Of a stretch of 64,000 nucleotides of DNA, positions 23,567 through 35,984 are shown piece after piece. This stretch comes from Halichoerus grypus (taxonomy: Eukaryota > Chordata > Mammalia > Carnivora > Phocidae). Position 1 is the first letter of the stretch. Each line of letters begins with the position of its first letter. The position numbers and the translations under genes were made by a program. The stretch is taken from positions 51,486,598 to 51,550,597 of the forward strand of contig NC_135720.1 in assembly GCF_964656455.1 (NCBI RefSeq). The letters are read 5' to 3'. The notes under the pieces were generated by a model. The model did not search any database. It saw only the letters and a list, made by a program, of their open reading frames with translations, and was not told where the DNA came from.

Positions 23567-25559
23567 GGAGGACAAGGAGATAAAGGGCCAAGGGAGCAGA
23601 AAAGGAGGATTTCTCCTTTAAGAAGCCTCTGGCAAGAAAGCGCAGGGGATTAGCAGAGGCCTGGTGGTAAACCCAAGCCTAAAGCCCTGAGGGCTGAGGA
23701 TCAGGAGGAGGTCACCAGGCAAAGGCAGCAGTGCAGGCCCCCCATTTTGAGAGGCTGGCTGAGAGCCACAAATCTCACTGCGGGGGTGGGGGTGGGGCTG
23801 ACTGCCAAGCACAGACAAGGGGCTGTTTCTGGGAAAAAATGTATTAAGATTGGGCGTGGGGGGGTGGGGAGGAGAGTCTAGTTAAATCCTGCGCTAACAG
23901 TAAAGGCGAATTTCTAGTCAACCCACTTAACTTTCAACCTTGCTCCCACTTTTAACAGAGATATATTTGGAGAAATCACTAATGAGTTTTCCTGCCCTCC
24001 CCCCAGGAAAGCCCACCCACTGGGCCTGCCCCCAAAGCAGGAGTTCACCAAAGTCCAAGCTTTAAGCTTGCAGAAGTGTACCCGGCTCTTAACTTTCCAT
24101 TCCAATTTATATTGTTCCTAGCTCTGCTTAGTTATGTACTTTTCTGTTTTACTGTCTATAATCTTTTAAGCCATCTCAAATCCTTTAGGACAGAAAAAGA
24201 AGTGCAAGTTAGATGATTACATCGATGCCTGTTGAGCTTCCAAAGGGCTCACTGGAGCGGTTCCCACGTGTCATCTCACCAAGAAAGAGCAAACAGAAAA
24301 ACATGTTTCGATTATTTTTCTTCCCATCTCCTAACGCACAACTGCATGGGGCAGCGAGGCAAGCAGGGGAAAGAAGCGAAAGGAGAAGAATATGGAATTG
24401 ATCATCTACAAAGATGACTGATAAGAATTTAGGTGTCCTTGCTTCTTAGCCGTTGTTAGATGATGACTGAGGCGTCACCCTACATTTTCGGTATAAGCCA
24501 AGAAAGAAACATTCTGGTGTGATTCTGGTTACTAATCTGCTCCTGAAAACGGACTGAGCTACACTCTACAACTTTTTGGTGCTCATTTTTTTCTGAAGCA
24601 GCCTCCTCTCTCTGTGTCCCCAAATTCCTTGATCATAAGAGGTGCTGGCCCCCACCCTCAACCAGAATCTCCAAGCAAAACTGCTGATGAGTTTGGCAAA
24701 GCTGTCCTCTCTAGCGTTGAAAGTTCTCACTGTGTCGTCGACACTGGGAGATGCATTTTAAAGGGAAAAATTATATTGAGAAGTGATTAGATAATTCATA
24801 AAGTCTTTTATAATTTATAAACAACATTTTAATATAGCAAAATTAGAATTCAAAATATCTTTTTTTCAAATTGATTATAGGCACTTAGTTATCAATTTCC
24901 AGTTATGTTTTCAACTATTAATTGAAAAACCTTAGCAAATGCAAGAAATCGTTGTCTTAAAATATGAGGCCCTCCTGATTGATATCACGGGATTTAAGAA
25001 TGACAATACAGGCCCAGCAGCTGGGGCCCCATTCCTGCAGGCTTTACTGCAATGGGGTGTGCGAGGGGTGGGGTGGGCGCAAGGTAGGAAGGGCTGGTTG
25101 GTTGACTTGAGCCTCCTCACACTGCTCATTTCCAGAGTGGTTGGCCCTCTCTCCTCCCTTTGCACTATTCCTCCATCAGAATCCTCAGTCCCCAGGGAAC
25201 CCACCAGCTTCTGCCCTAGAAGGCATTCAGCCACAGAGCACAAGGGCTTGGAGCTCACAGCCCACCATAGAACTCCTGTTTCAGTACGTCAGAAGTTAAG
25301 CAGTCTTTTTTGGCAAGCCTGGGAACTTCACCATCAATCATGATATTGTTCCTTGAAGAAATATTTCCCAATTTCAAAAAACCAGCTTTCAAAGAAACCT
25401 CTGGAACATAATGCAATTAAAAACCACACCATCAATAGTCTGTAAGTTATTATGTTTCCTCTACCAAAATCAGCATGAGGACTCAGTTTTATTTATTTTT
25501 ATACATTGAATGTGATTATGGAAAGAATTTGAGCAGCTTTATGGTTTATAAATCTACCC

Positions 25560-25700
25560 TATAAACTTGATCTCATTTGCTCCCTAAACCAGCCCCATGA
25601 GGCAGACAGGAAGGGTATGACAAGCCCCACTTTTCAGATGAGGAAACCAAGTCTCAGAAAGTCCACCAGCCACCAGGTAGGTGGGCATCCTAAGCTCCAG
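25560..25700 (+). mobile_element. MIR/L2-type fragment
   Basis: CTCATTTGCTCCCTAAACCA GCCCCATGAGGCAGACAGG, then TTTTCAGATGAGGAAACCAA GTCTCAGAAAG is the MIR 5'-to-core pattern. Confidence 0.65.
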
Positions 25701-27539
25701 CTCCTTGTCTGTTGTCTCTCCCACTCCACTTGGCCCTTCTCTAAAAGCATTCATTTTATTTCTCAATCATCTGGAATATCCATAACCAAAATCCCTCGAG
25801 CTTTATCTCAACTTAACTGCCAACTGCAAAATGGTTCACTTCCCGCTGATGATGTGAAAGAATAAACACAGCCGCCAGAGACCACAAACAGTGTCAAATG
25901 ATTTAAGAACCAAAGCCACACCATTTTCCAACCTCAGCAAAACCATCTCCCTCTATTAATAAAAGCACATTCATTTTCTGGATCTGTGCCCAGTTGCGAC
26001 CACATATATGCCCAAACCAGAGCCTCTGTGGTAACTGGAGGAGTTTCGGATTGTCTCATAGATGGTTCATACAGTTCTGGCTGAGACAGGAGACATCAAT
26101 GACAAGATGCCACTGTACCCATGAAACCACGAGTGCCCCCACATTCCTAAGCATTTTATCGGAGTTAAGAGCTATGCATTTGAAAGTCATATTAATTCAT
26201 AATCCTTGATACTGCTCGGTGCCTGGCTATGGAGCCCATTTGCACATTCCTACCATGGGTGTCCTCCTTCAGCAGGAAATGATTCTGTCCTTCTCGAACA
26301 CCCAGTGCCCTGTTCTGAGACTCTATTTAACACTTGCCTATGTTCGTTACTCTCCGGTTACTGCCTCTATGTCAGTTACCTTGGTAAAATGAGTAGGTAG
26401 CTGAATCTGCTAGTGGTGGTTATTCCATGTATCAGCATACTTGAAATTCTGAATGTCATATAAACTACATAGTATGTCAATGCAGTAAAAGGAGGAAAAT
26501 GAGTCTGGGAAAGATAATGTAACACCAAGAACTACCAAGTAATAACAACAATTTTCCCCGATTACATGTTAAAGTTAGTGACATTTCTTTATTGCCACAG
26601 CTAATATGTCTACAACGAAGAGACGAGGCTGAGGAGATATGACAGCAATTAAGAAGCAAACGTCTCTCCCTGGAAACAATAGGCATAGGAATATTTACTT
26701 CCCACGCTCGATGTTCCTTGTGAAGAGATATTCTTCAGCATGATACTCCTGGCCACGCTCCATCCCTCACTTCCTGACTGGGGAGAATAAGGTGCTCTCC
26801 CCTGCTCCTCCTGGGGCAGATGCAGCTTGTGATGAGATAGGCAGGTCTAATTCAGAGGTTCAGGATTAGAATGCCCCCCTGCCTCAGCTATAAATTACAG
26901 CTTTCAACCATGGTGATAATCTTCTCCCCCTCCCCATCTGCCTTAGTTTCTCTCTTATATCCAGGTTCAAAACCCAAGCCATTACATTACATGTCTGGGG
27001 TCTCTGAGTCTCCCCAAATCTTTAGATATGCCTTCCCTGGAAAGTCTGAGGTGAACATAAGTTACCTATTCATAGGTCTTTCCCAAGAAAAGGAGGAGTG
27101 GAGAAGAAGGGCCAGAGTTCTGACTGCCCAGTCTCTCATGCCAATTGGGTGAGTGAGTTATTAGCTATAATACTGCTATTCCTTATAGAAAAGAAGCCTC
27201 CTAAGTAATAAATAGCGGTCCCCTTCCCACAGACAAATACATCATTACAAAATTAGCAAGCCTAATAACCAATATCAAAGATTGTGACAAAAAAAGTTGC
27301 ATCCCATCTCAAAAACAATATACTATAAGAAAATGAGCAAGAAATAGTACTCTAGTTGCTGGTTTTAATAATGTACTGTAGTTATGTAAGATGTCACCAT
27401 TGGGAGAAGCTGGATGATGGCGACACGGGACCTCTCTGTACTATTTTTGCAACATCTAGTGAGCCTATACTTAGTTCAGAATGAAAGTTAAAAAAAAAAA
27501 AAAAAAGCCAGACACAAAAAAGCACACACTGTTATGTAC

Positions 27540-27790
27540 CATTTATATTAAATTCTAGAACAGGCAGGGCTTATCTGTGGTGAAAGGGATCAGAAAAAAA
27601 TGGTTCCCTTTGTGGGGTAGGAGAGTGGGAATTAACTGGAAAGAGGTGGAAGGAAATTTCTGAGGTGATAGAAATCTTCTGCGTCTTGATAGGGGTGTGG
27701 ATTACATGGCTGTATGCTTTTGTCAAAACTCATCAAACATGTAAGATTTGAACATTTCACTGTATTAGAAATTATATGCAATTAAAACAA
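27540..27790 (+). mobile_element. L1 3'-end fragment
   Basis: ATTTCTGAGGTGATAGAAAT, GGATTACATGGCTGTATG, TTTGTCAAAACTCATCAAAC and a TATTAGAAATTATATGCAAT end fit the old L1ME-type 3' region. Confidence 0.6.
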
Positions 27791-27877
27791 TAAGAAAATA
27801 AATGACCTCATTTGCTCATTTCCTATTCAAACAAAACCTTCAAAAAAGATGCTTTAAAAAGATTTTTTTTCTGTTTA

Positions 27878-28062
27878 TTTTTTTAAGATTTTATTTTTTT
27901 ATTTGAGAGTGAGAGAGTGAGTACAAGCAAGGGGAGGAGTAGAGGGAGAAGCAGGCTCCCTGCTAAGCAGGGAGCCTGATGCAGGGCTTGATCCTGGGAC
28001 TCTGGGATCATGACCTGAGCTGAAGGCAGATGCTTAACCAACTGAGCCACACAGTGCCCCTA
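27878..28062 (-). mobile_element. SINEC copy (diverged)
   Basis: A reverse copy from TTTTTTTAAGATTTTATTT to GAGCCACACAGTGCCCC. Target duplication tttttttctgttta on both sides. Confidence 0.9.
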
Positions 28063-28789
28063 TTTTTTTCTGTTTAATCATCAGATCTCCAATAAAATTG
28101 TAAGAATTTAAGAAATATTTAAAAAAAGAATTCAAGAAATATAACCATGGGAATATTTGCTCTCATGGGTATGCAGTTTATTTCCCCCAATAACCAGAGC
28201 AAGTTTCCATCAGGTGGAAGTTATTGCCTTGGTTCTGATTTTATGGTCTGAGAGGTAGGCTTCCCATAGGCAAGGGTAAGGCAGAGAAAGGGAGTTAACA
28301 TACTTTCCTACTTAAGTATGCATACTCATAATAATTAACTACCTAAATAAGCATTAATCTCCACATTTTAAAACCATAAAATATAACTAAAGCAAGATTT
28401 AAAGGACACCAACCACCTTGCTACAGTCGTTAATTACTAACATAATGTAAATCACTGCTTCATTGAATCCCCAGACTTCAGTCAAAGGCATCTCTTAAAT
28501 TCCCCAGATCCTTGAAGCAGGGAAGAGTCAGCTCTGAGACTTGGGCTCCATTAAGTACCCAGAGTCCCATGCTGCTGATATAATACCCCCTTCCAACTTT
28601 AGTTTCTATTCAGCATGGTTCTCCACATAGCCTCTCAAAGACAGAAAAATGAAAAAGATCCAACATTTGAAATCCACCTCTAACTCTGTCATTTTAATTT
28701 CTTGTGATTAATTTTTTTTTCCTCATCAGAAGAAATGGCTCTTTGAAGCTTCAGGTTTTGGTAATTCTGATCTTACTTTGTTTAACAAA

Positions 28790-28888
28790 TTTCTGCTGAG
28801 TGCCAACCATGTACCAGCTATGTATCATGCCCTATTCTATAATGCTCTCATACATCAGCTCATTCAATTTTCCCAACTACCCATTAAG
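28790..28888 (+). mobile_element. L2/MIR fragment, left part
   Basis: TTTCTGCTGAGTGCCAACCA TGTACCAGC and CATCAGCTCATTCAATTTTC. It continues at 29320-29440 (AGATGAGGAAAGGAAGGTTC AGAGACTGAG) beyond two SINEs. Confidence 0.6.
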
Positions 28889-28900
28889 ATGGTCCTTTAT

Positions 28901-29094
28901 TGGGCACCTGGGTGGCTCAGTCGGTTAAGCGTCTGCCTCGGGCTCAGGTCATGATCCCAGGGTCCTGGGATTGAGTCCGCATCGGGCTCCCTGCTCTGTG
29001 GGGAGCCTGCTTCTCCCTCTGCCCCTGCTCCAGGCTTGTGCTCTCTCTCTCTCTCTCTCTGTCAAATAAAAAAATAAAATCTTTAAAAAAAAAT
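28901..29094 (+). mobile_element. SINEC copy (tail-to-tail pair, left)
   Basis: Head TGGGCACCTGGGTGGCTCAG. Target duplication atggtcctttat at 28889-28900 and 29095-29106. The next SINE was inserted directly at the right copy of this duplication. Confidence 0.93.
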
Positions 29095-29106
29095 ATGGTC
29101 CTTTAT

Positions 29107-29317
29107 TTTTTTAAAGAGATTTTATTTATTTATTTATTTGAGAGAGAAAGAGTATGTGTGCATGAGCCTGGGGAGGGGCACAGGCAGAGGGAGAGAATTT
29201 CAAGCAGACTCCAAACTGAGTGCAGAACCCAGCCTGGGGTTTGATCTCATGACCTTGAGATCACGACCTGAGCCAAAACCAACCAATGCTCAAACGACTG
29301 AGCCACCCAGGGACCCC
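29107..29317 (-). mobile_element. SINEC copy (tail-to-tail pair, right)
   Basis: A reverse copy beginning with a T-rich tail and ending GACTGAGCCACCCAGGGACC. It is of an older subtype (TTTGATCTCATGACCTTGAG). Confidence 0.9.
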
Positions 29318-31399
29318 TAAGCTGGTCGTTTAAAGATGAGGAAAGGAAGGTTCAGAGACTGAGAAGCACTGCTGGGGTCAGAGCTGAAAGGCCAGCTCAG
29401 GCCTTTGGCCTCTTCACTAGAGAGCCCTGTCCCAGCACCAGGTACGAAGCCAAATGGACCATCAGGCTCTTGAAGACATGGTAGAGGAGAAGCCAGACAC
29501 AGAATACAGCAGTGAACTCAAATCCGTCAAAGCAGGGAGTTTACTCTAGGGTTTAGAAATGATTTTTAAAAATCAACTGTATCAAAACACATTTTAATTA
29601 AAAAATACAGAGATAGAAAACTCATACAAGCATCAAAGAGAGCATGGACCGCTAGCAGCATGACTCCATCCCGCCTGCCTACTCAAACTTCTCCAAACAA
29701 AGGATAGAAGTCCTCTTCCCATGGGTGCTGTTGGCCAAAGCTGACCAACCCAATCCATGCTTTTAAGATCTCTACTCTCCTGTACATTGTCCTTTCTTAG
29801 TTTTCTGACCACTTTTTTTCCCCATTCCACATTTGGCCATTTTAAAGAATCTGTTCTCAGATTCTAACACCTCCATGCAGGTGACCCTAAATCTGTTTTC
29901 TTAGCTTTACTTTCTCTGCTAAGCACTAGTTCATAACTCCAGTTGCTCACCAGACAGCCCCAGTTGGCTATTCTGCTGGCAACTTAGAGTTTTCAATAAA
30001 GACTAGTTACATAATTTCATCCTCTCACCAAATCAGTTCCTTGTATAACTCTCTAATTTCTCATGGTAATAGTATCATTTTCTGAACCATCCAGGCTCAT
30101 AATGTCTGAGTCATCTCTCTTTGTTTAATTCACTTGCCTTTTCCCCAAACTCAAGCCAAGGTGAAGGAATGGAGTAGGGAGTGGCAAGGGCCAGGAGGAC
30201 TGACATTACCAAGAAATTTCCTCTTAGAAAAAGGAGAAGATGACAGGGGAGATGTACTGAGCAAAGGAGGGGGAAAGACTAGGATTTGAAGGACCCTCTG
30301 GGGTGACACTTGCAGACCTCAAGAAGTGAGCCCAGCATGAGAGGCGGGGATAGAAGCAAACCATGGTAACTGGGTGCTGCAAGACAGTCTAACTTCAAAA
30401 ACGTACCTGAAGCAGGGAAAGAATATACTTCTCTATGGATTTAACTCAAAATCAAATGAGTCAGGCTGTAAAGAAGAAAGGTTGGAAATACAAAGGACTA
30501 AAAAATAGGAATGTTAGTTCAAGACAATCTGGGTTTTAACAGTTACATTATATACCTATAAATTACCTAACTACAAATGTGATACCTTGAGATTTTCTTC
30601 AATGACAGTAAAGCAGCTTTCTGCATGGTGTTCTCGAAACACAAGAGGATAGACGAAACACCAGGGGAATCAGGGCTTGGTTGTGATGATGACTTATACA
30701 GAAGACTCTTCTCCATTCCCCAGGTAGGGGGCATGAAGGAGACCACAACAGACTTTCTGATGGAGGGGACTCTAGCAGTTTTCCTGTGTTATGCCTTCCC
30801 AAATGTTAGCCTTAGGAGTCAGAAATGAACCCTAACACCTCCTGATAATCCATTCCAGATCGACACTGACAAATCCCTACTTCTGTCTGTCACCTCCTTG
30901 GGTGATGCAATCCACTACTGACATGTAGGGGCCTTTGCCTTTTACCTGACCTTTCTCTTTTTCCAGGTTTTGGGGAGCTCTCCTGAAATTCTAGTATTCT
31001 GGAATTCAGTAAACGTGCACTGTTTAACTTTCCTTACTCTTGCAATTTTACAGACAAAGTTGTATCTCCAGACTGGGAGTATTAATACTTCCACTTGGTG
31101 CACAGGTAGTGGCCTTCAGACCTTCCGAGCAGCAACACTCATCCTCTTAAAATGCTATTAAGCATCTGATTGGCAGAACTGAAGGCGGCATTGCATGTGT
31201 GGAAATGCCATGATTTTGTAGAAGAATAAGGCATCAGAATACTATTATCTGGACATGGGGATCTCCAAAATGTAGGCCCCTACTGGCAGCTGTCCCATCC
31301 TCCACTATCTTCCTCACCACCCAGAACATGCCTGGCACAGAACAGCCCCTCCATCAACACCTGTGAAATCAATGTCTCTTGATTTCGGCCACACAGTGA

Positions 31400-31411
31400 T
31401 AAATATACACA

Positions 31412-31460
<49 letters not shown>

Positions 31461-31488
31461 GTGTGTGTGTATATATATATATATGAAA
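31400..31488. repeat. (TATATG)n / (TG)n / (TA)n simple repeat
   Basis: About ten perfect TATATG units, followed by GTGTGTGTGT and a TATATATATA run. Confidence 0.95.
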
Positions 31489-31759
31489 CGACATAAAGAA
31501 AAGCTTCAAAAATTTCAACACATCAGTATTTTTTCCTGTAAGCCACGTTAGCCCAGATGCTGTGGAGGAGCTTTTCTTCCACACCCATTTCTGGATCTCA
31601 TTCCTTTAGCTCTATTATAATCTGCCTCAAATCTAATAACTGTTAGTAACACCTCTTAACTGGGGCTACTGTGGGTGAGATCTTAGCCCTCCAATCTGTT
31701 GGTACCCCTGATACATTCTCCTCCCATCACTTTTCAGCTTTGTGGTCTTGATCAATTTC

Positions 31760-32030
31760 CTATCTCGTGCACATTCGTCCTTCTGCCACTCTGATCTCAC
31801 CTCCTTCTCCCCGCCCCCCACGCCCACCTCCAACGGCTCCTCCGAGTCCACACTGCACAGCCTGGTGTGTGAGACTCAGGGCTGTGGCCTATGACTCTCA
31901 CAGACTCTCATGGAACCCCTCTGCTCTGGATCAACCTACCTCCTCAGCATGCCCCAAACACACCTTATCCCTTTCCCTTTGTGCCAGTTTCCCAAATCCT
32001 ATACAACTTTCAGACTCCAGCTTCGGGACA
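31760..32030 (+). mobile_element. L2 fragment
   Basis: CTCACCTCCTTCTCC, ...TCCTCCGAGTCCACACTGCA, and CTCCTCAGCATGCCCCAAAC ACACCTTATCCC follow the L2 3' pattern in plus orientation. Confidence 0.5.
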
Positions 32031-32595
32031 TCCAAAAGGGCAGCTTTAGGGAAACACAATGACTCTAGCATTTGTGCCAGATGCTGGAATGTACAGTTTT
32101 GTAATAGGAGGTCCCCAGACAGTGTGCTAAAGTTACTGAGGTTCTCCGGGTTGAAAGTCATGAAAGAGAGGAACTTACAACTGTCCAAACGTTGCCTGCC
32201 TTTGTCTTTTTAGCCTTGCCATGTGCTCTCCGGCTCATAGCCACAGTAATTTACTGATTTTTTTTCTACTGAACAAAGTTGCTTAAAAAAAATGTCTCAT
32301 GAGCTACAGTTACCGAGTTCTGCAAACTAGTGTGAACAAACGATTCCGCACATGGCCAGATCTGTTTGGTTGCATGTGCGCATGAGCTGGCTAGCGAAGA
32401 GCCAGTCAGTGTTACACGTTTACAGGAGTAGATCTTCATCTGCTCTTCTTGTGAAGCCATGTGGCTTACATTTTATCAATCATGTGATATAAAACAGCTT
32501 TTCTTCAATTTAATGAAATATGAGGGAATATCCAGTTCAGGGTCCCTGCAGATGAAATAGCCTCAAATGATATCTCCTCTCCCCACCAGGTCTGT

Positions 32596-32596
<1 letters not shown>

Positions 32597-32641
<45 letters not shown>
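32597..32641. repeat. (CA)n microsatellite
   Basis: About 22 perfect CA units. On the ARMC2 sense strand this is a TG tract. Confidence 0.97.
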
Positions 32642-32642
<1 letters not shown>

Positions 32643-33079
32643 GACACTCTATAGCTGATGCCAATGGGGCTTGGTGACCACAGCAGGAGCACATTCTCAG
32701 GTGGTGGCCCTTCCTCCTGCTGAACTGTGCTCCGGGGAGAAACCTCAGCACGTAAGGCCTGCCCAAGCCAGATCCTCGGCAGCCTCAGAGGAGGCCTGGA
32801 GACCATGACAGTGCCTGGTGAGTGGTGGCGGGCAGTGAGGAAGAAGTTTCTGCAGTGTCCCTTGTCACACCACCTATGCATGGATTTTGGGAAAGGAAAA
32901 GGGCATCTAACCTAGTGAGTCAGTTTGCACCTGAGGATGTTGAATGGAGGGAAAAGGGAAGGAAGAGAGGAACATTGGGAGTATGACTGTACTTACTGCC
33001 ATACCAGAGGTCCCAGCTCTGGATTGGATATATTTTAGGTCACAATAATACTCAATGTTCCTTTATACCAACTGACCTT

Positions 33080-33265
33080 ATTTCTATATATTATATATTT
33101 TGTTATAAATATATAAATATATAAATAAGTATAAAAATAAAAATAAATAAAATACATATATAAATAAATTTGTATATATTTTATTTATATGTGTGTTTTC
33201 TTATAGATTATAATATAGATTATATTATATATTTACATATATATTTATATGTGTATTATATGTAT
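33080..33265. repeat. AT-rich low-complexity tract
   Basis: Runs of TATATT, ATATAAATA and AATAAATAAA with almost no G or C. Confidence 0.85.
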
Positions 33266-33290
33266 ATAAGTGGGTTGGAAAGAGCTTTTT

Positions 33291-33471
33291 TTTTTAAAGA
33301 TTTTATTTATTTGTCAGAGAGAGAGAGTACCGGCAGGGGTGCGGCAGGCAGAGGGAGAAGCAGGCTCCCCGTTGAGCCAGGAGCCTGATGCAGGACTCAA
33401 TCCCAGGACTCTGGGACCATGGACCTGAGCTGAAGGCAGCCGCTTAACTAACTGAGCCACCCAGGTGTCCC
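33291..33471 (-). mobile_element. SINEC copy
   Basis: A reverse copy. Target duplication tggaaagagcttttt at 33276-33290 and 33472-33486. It forms the left-flank partner of inverted SINEs around exon C. Confidence 0.93.
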
Positions 33472-35051
33472 TGGAAAGAGCTTTTTAAATCAGACAACAA
33501 TTTTAGAAGCTGTTGCATAAAAATTAAAAAGAGTGAACACCCCAATGGGAGAACAGTTCAGTATTTGAGGTATATCCTTATCACAGAATATTACACAGTC
33601 ATTAAAAAATGTAAAATAAATCTACAAGGGGTTCTTACTATGTATTGTTACATGAGAACACAGAAGTGCATGGAATAACCCATTTTTGAAAACCTATGAT
33701 TGTAAAAGGTGCTGAGCACGTCAGTGTGAACAATGTTGGCTAACTGGTTGGAACAGGAGAAATGAGGAAGGAAGAGAGTAATGGAAAATAAGCAAAAACA
33801 ACTATTAAAAATAAGACTCCATGATAAAAATCAAGAATTATATAAAATTATGCATATGTAAGTATATATTTGCATGAAAATGCAACGGAAGAACGGTTAC
33901 TAAAATGTTGGAGGTGTGCTATCTCAGGGTAAAAATATTTCAGGGGATTTTACATTCTTCCTTATACTTTTTTGCATTTTAATAAGGAAATATAATAATT
34001 ATATAACCAAAATAATTATTTCCATTGAGGAAAATTTTTGAATAACTCACTAACACTGACAGCATGAAAATAAGGTTTCTAAGTCTTCCTAGACAAAAGA
34101 TGGCACATCCAGTAGAATTTTGAATCATTCACGACTAAAAGGGGTTTTCACAATCTTTTTTCAAAATGGAGACAGACCGCAAAGTCCAAAATTAATGATC
34201 ATCATAAACACTTTAAGCATCTTTAAGGCAGGGCTTAAATCTAATTTTTAACACACTTTCCCAAAGGCTCCAAGCACTCTGAGTGCTCAATCAATCCTCA
34301 TTAATTGACAAGCACATTTCAAATCTCATGAATTATTACATCAAAGATGCTATTATCTGATATACAAATGCTATTAAAAAGTAGAATCTCATCTAAAAAT
34401 GAATATGAGAGCTGAAGCAGCTCCAGTGAAAATAATTTAACTATGAAATTTAATCTGCCACAAAAGAAGTAATAAAAGTAACACATAACACATTTTTTTC
34501 ATCTTGCCCCTGGTCATATGAAATGTATCTAGTTTTGCTACCTTCATTCCTATAGTCTCAGGCCTGAAGGTCATCTGCACACCCCCCAATGACTGTCCAC
34601 TTAATATCATTAACTTTTGCTTTTTATGGCAGATACAAGATTCATGACATTAGTTACTCATCCTCATGAACAATATCCAGTCTTTGAAACTCTGAAGATT
34701 AAAATTCTGCCTGTTAAAATTCTGATGATAGCCTGCAATTGTTTTGCAGAGCGAGGCTACCTTTTTATTCTACTAGGCCTGCCTTCCCTGTGGAGTAGCA
34801 GAAATGGACGTCGAAGCTGTGTAGAGAGATGCTCCATGAATAGGCATGGAATAGCCTTTCCAGGGGAAATGGGCACACATGGGGTGTGGGGGGGGCAGTG
34901 GCTGCTTCTCTTGATCCCTAATGCCAAGTACCCCTACCTGGCTGTTGGTGACAGCCCACCTGTTACCTGTTACACCCACCTGGCAGGTAACTGATACTAG
35001 GGAACATGAAAACTATTTTACACATATAACTTGTTCAAGTAAAATACTTAC

Positions 35052-35275
35052 TTGGACTAGCAAGTGGCCTGAGTTAGGCAAACAGGTACCACATTTGTTG
35101 GTGTTCTCATTTATTTGCTTTATCAAATTCATCAGTATCTCCACAGCATCTTTGCTGATCATTTCATTGAGAAATCGTGGATTTCCAGAAATGAATTTGA
35201 TAGCCCCCATACAGTATAAAAAAGCTTCAGTGTTAGTTTGCAGATCTTCACTTCTCAGGACCTCCAATAATGATT
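35052..35275 (-). CDS. ARMC2: ARMC2 coding exon (exon 'C')
   Basis: Seen: acceptor TTCATCTTTTTGACAG before 35275 and consensus GTAAGT donor after 35052. The 224-nt exon gives 74 full codons after the split Glu. It includes SLLEVLRSEDLQTNTEAF, LYCMGAIKFISGNPRFLNEM and the helix DAVEILMNLIKQINENTNKC, and ends on a whole codon at LLVQ. Known: it matches the central ARMC2 repeats, including the conserved region between the two LLEVL/LMNLI helices. Oddity: a SINE inserted antisense 211 bp upstream of this acceptor (35486-35685) supplies a T-rich tract ending in TTTGACAG. That is a rival splice acceptor in the same orientation. Inverted SINEs also flank this exon. The coding sequence itself is undamaged. 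Confidence 0.95.
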
Positions 35276-35485
35276 CTGTCAAAAAGATGAATTATTACAA
35301 ATGTGTAACAACTCGAGAGAGACATTTTAAAGTACTTGTATGTGAAGGTCAAATACAATTTGTAAAATGTTAGTACTACATTCAAATGCTTGTTAAGTGT
35401 TACTCATGTGGTAAAAAGAGATAAGCTTATTTGTAGCTAAGACAAATCTCTGTAATAATAATGACAGTGAAAGGATGGGATTATT

Positions 35486-35685
35486 GGGGCGCCTGGGTGG
35501 CTCAGTCGTTAAGCGTCTGCCTTCGGCTCAGGTCATGCTCCCGGGGTCCTGGGATCGAGCCCCGCATCGGGCTCCCTGCTCAGCGGGAAGCCTGCTTCTC
35601 CCTCTCCCACTCCCCCTGCTTGTGTTCCCTCTCTCGCTGTCTCTCTCTCTGTCAAATAAATAAATAAAATCTTTAAAAAAAAAAT
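35486..35685 (+). mobile_element. SINEC copy (young), antisense, near exon C acceptor
   Basis: A full-length copy starting GGGGCGCCTGGGTGGCTCAG. Target duplication aaaggatggrattatt (one mismatch) at 35470-35485 and 35686-35701. On the ARMC2 sense strand it presents TTTATTTATTTATTTGACAG, an acceptor-like site 211+ bp upstream of exon C. Confidence 0.95.
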
Positions 35686-35780
35686 AAAGGATGGAATTAT
35701 TAATATATAAATAAGAACACGTTCTTTTAATTAAATGCCACTTCTTGTCTCTTACTAATATTTACCAACCTTTATTTTTA

Positions 35781-35984
35781 TTTTATTTATTTGTTTTAAA
35801 GATTTAATTTATTTATTTGACAGAGAGAGACACAGCGAGAGAGGGGACACAAGCAGGGGGAGTGGGAGAGGGAGAAGCAGGCTTCCCGCCGAGCAGGGAG
35901 CCCGATGCGGGGCTCGATCCCAGGACCCCTGGAGCATGACCTGAGCCGAAGGCAGACGCTTAACGACTGAGCCACCCAGGCGCC
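35781..35984 (-). mobile_element. SINEC copy (young)
   Basis: A reverse copy ending GACTGAGCCACCCAGGCGCC. Target duplication ccaacctttattttta at 35765-35780 and 35985-36000. It is 95 bp from an inverted, highly similar partner. Confidence 0.95.

Larger units (their letters stand above)
21029..35051 (-). other. ARMC2: ARMC2 intron between exons C and D
   Basis: A 14-kb intron with seven SINEC copies, several MIRs, L2 and L1 fragments and simple repeats. Exon C ends and exon D begins in phase 0 and the protein reads LLVQ-VTATL across the join, so no coding exon is missing here. Unassigned stretches over 300 bp with no recognisable feature include 22620-23340, 23570-25550, 25870-27480, 28080-28780, 29450-31380 and 33780-35050. 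Confidence 0.8.

Noticed and set aside
32537..32881. A 114-codon frame including a Cys/Val run
   Set aside because: It is created by the CA microsatellite at 32597-32641.
35486..35560. tRNA-Lys-like head of SINEs as tRNA genes
   Set aside because: All such heads (here and in the other SINEC copies) continue into SINE body and A-rich tails with target duplications. They are not functional tRNAs.
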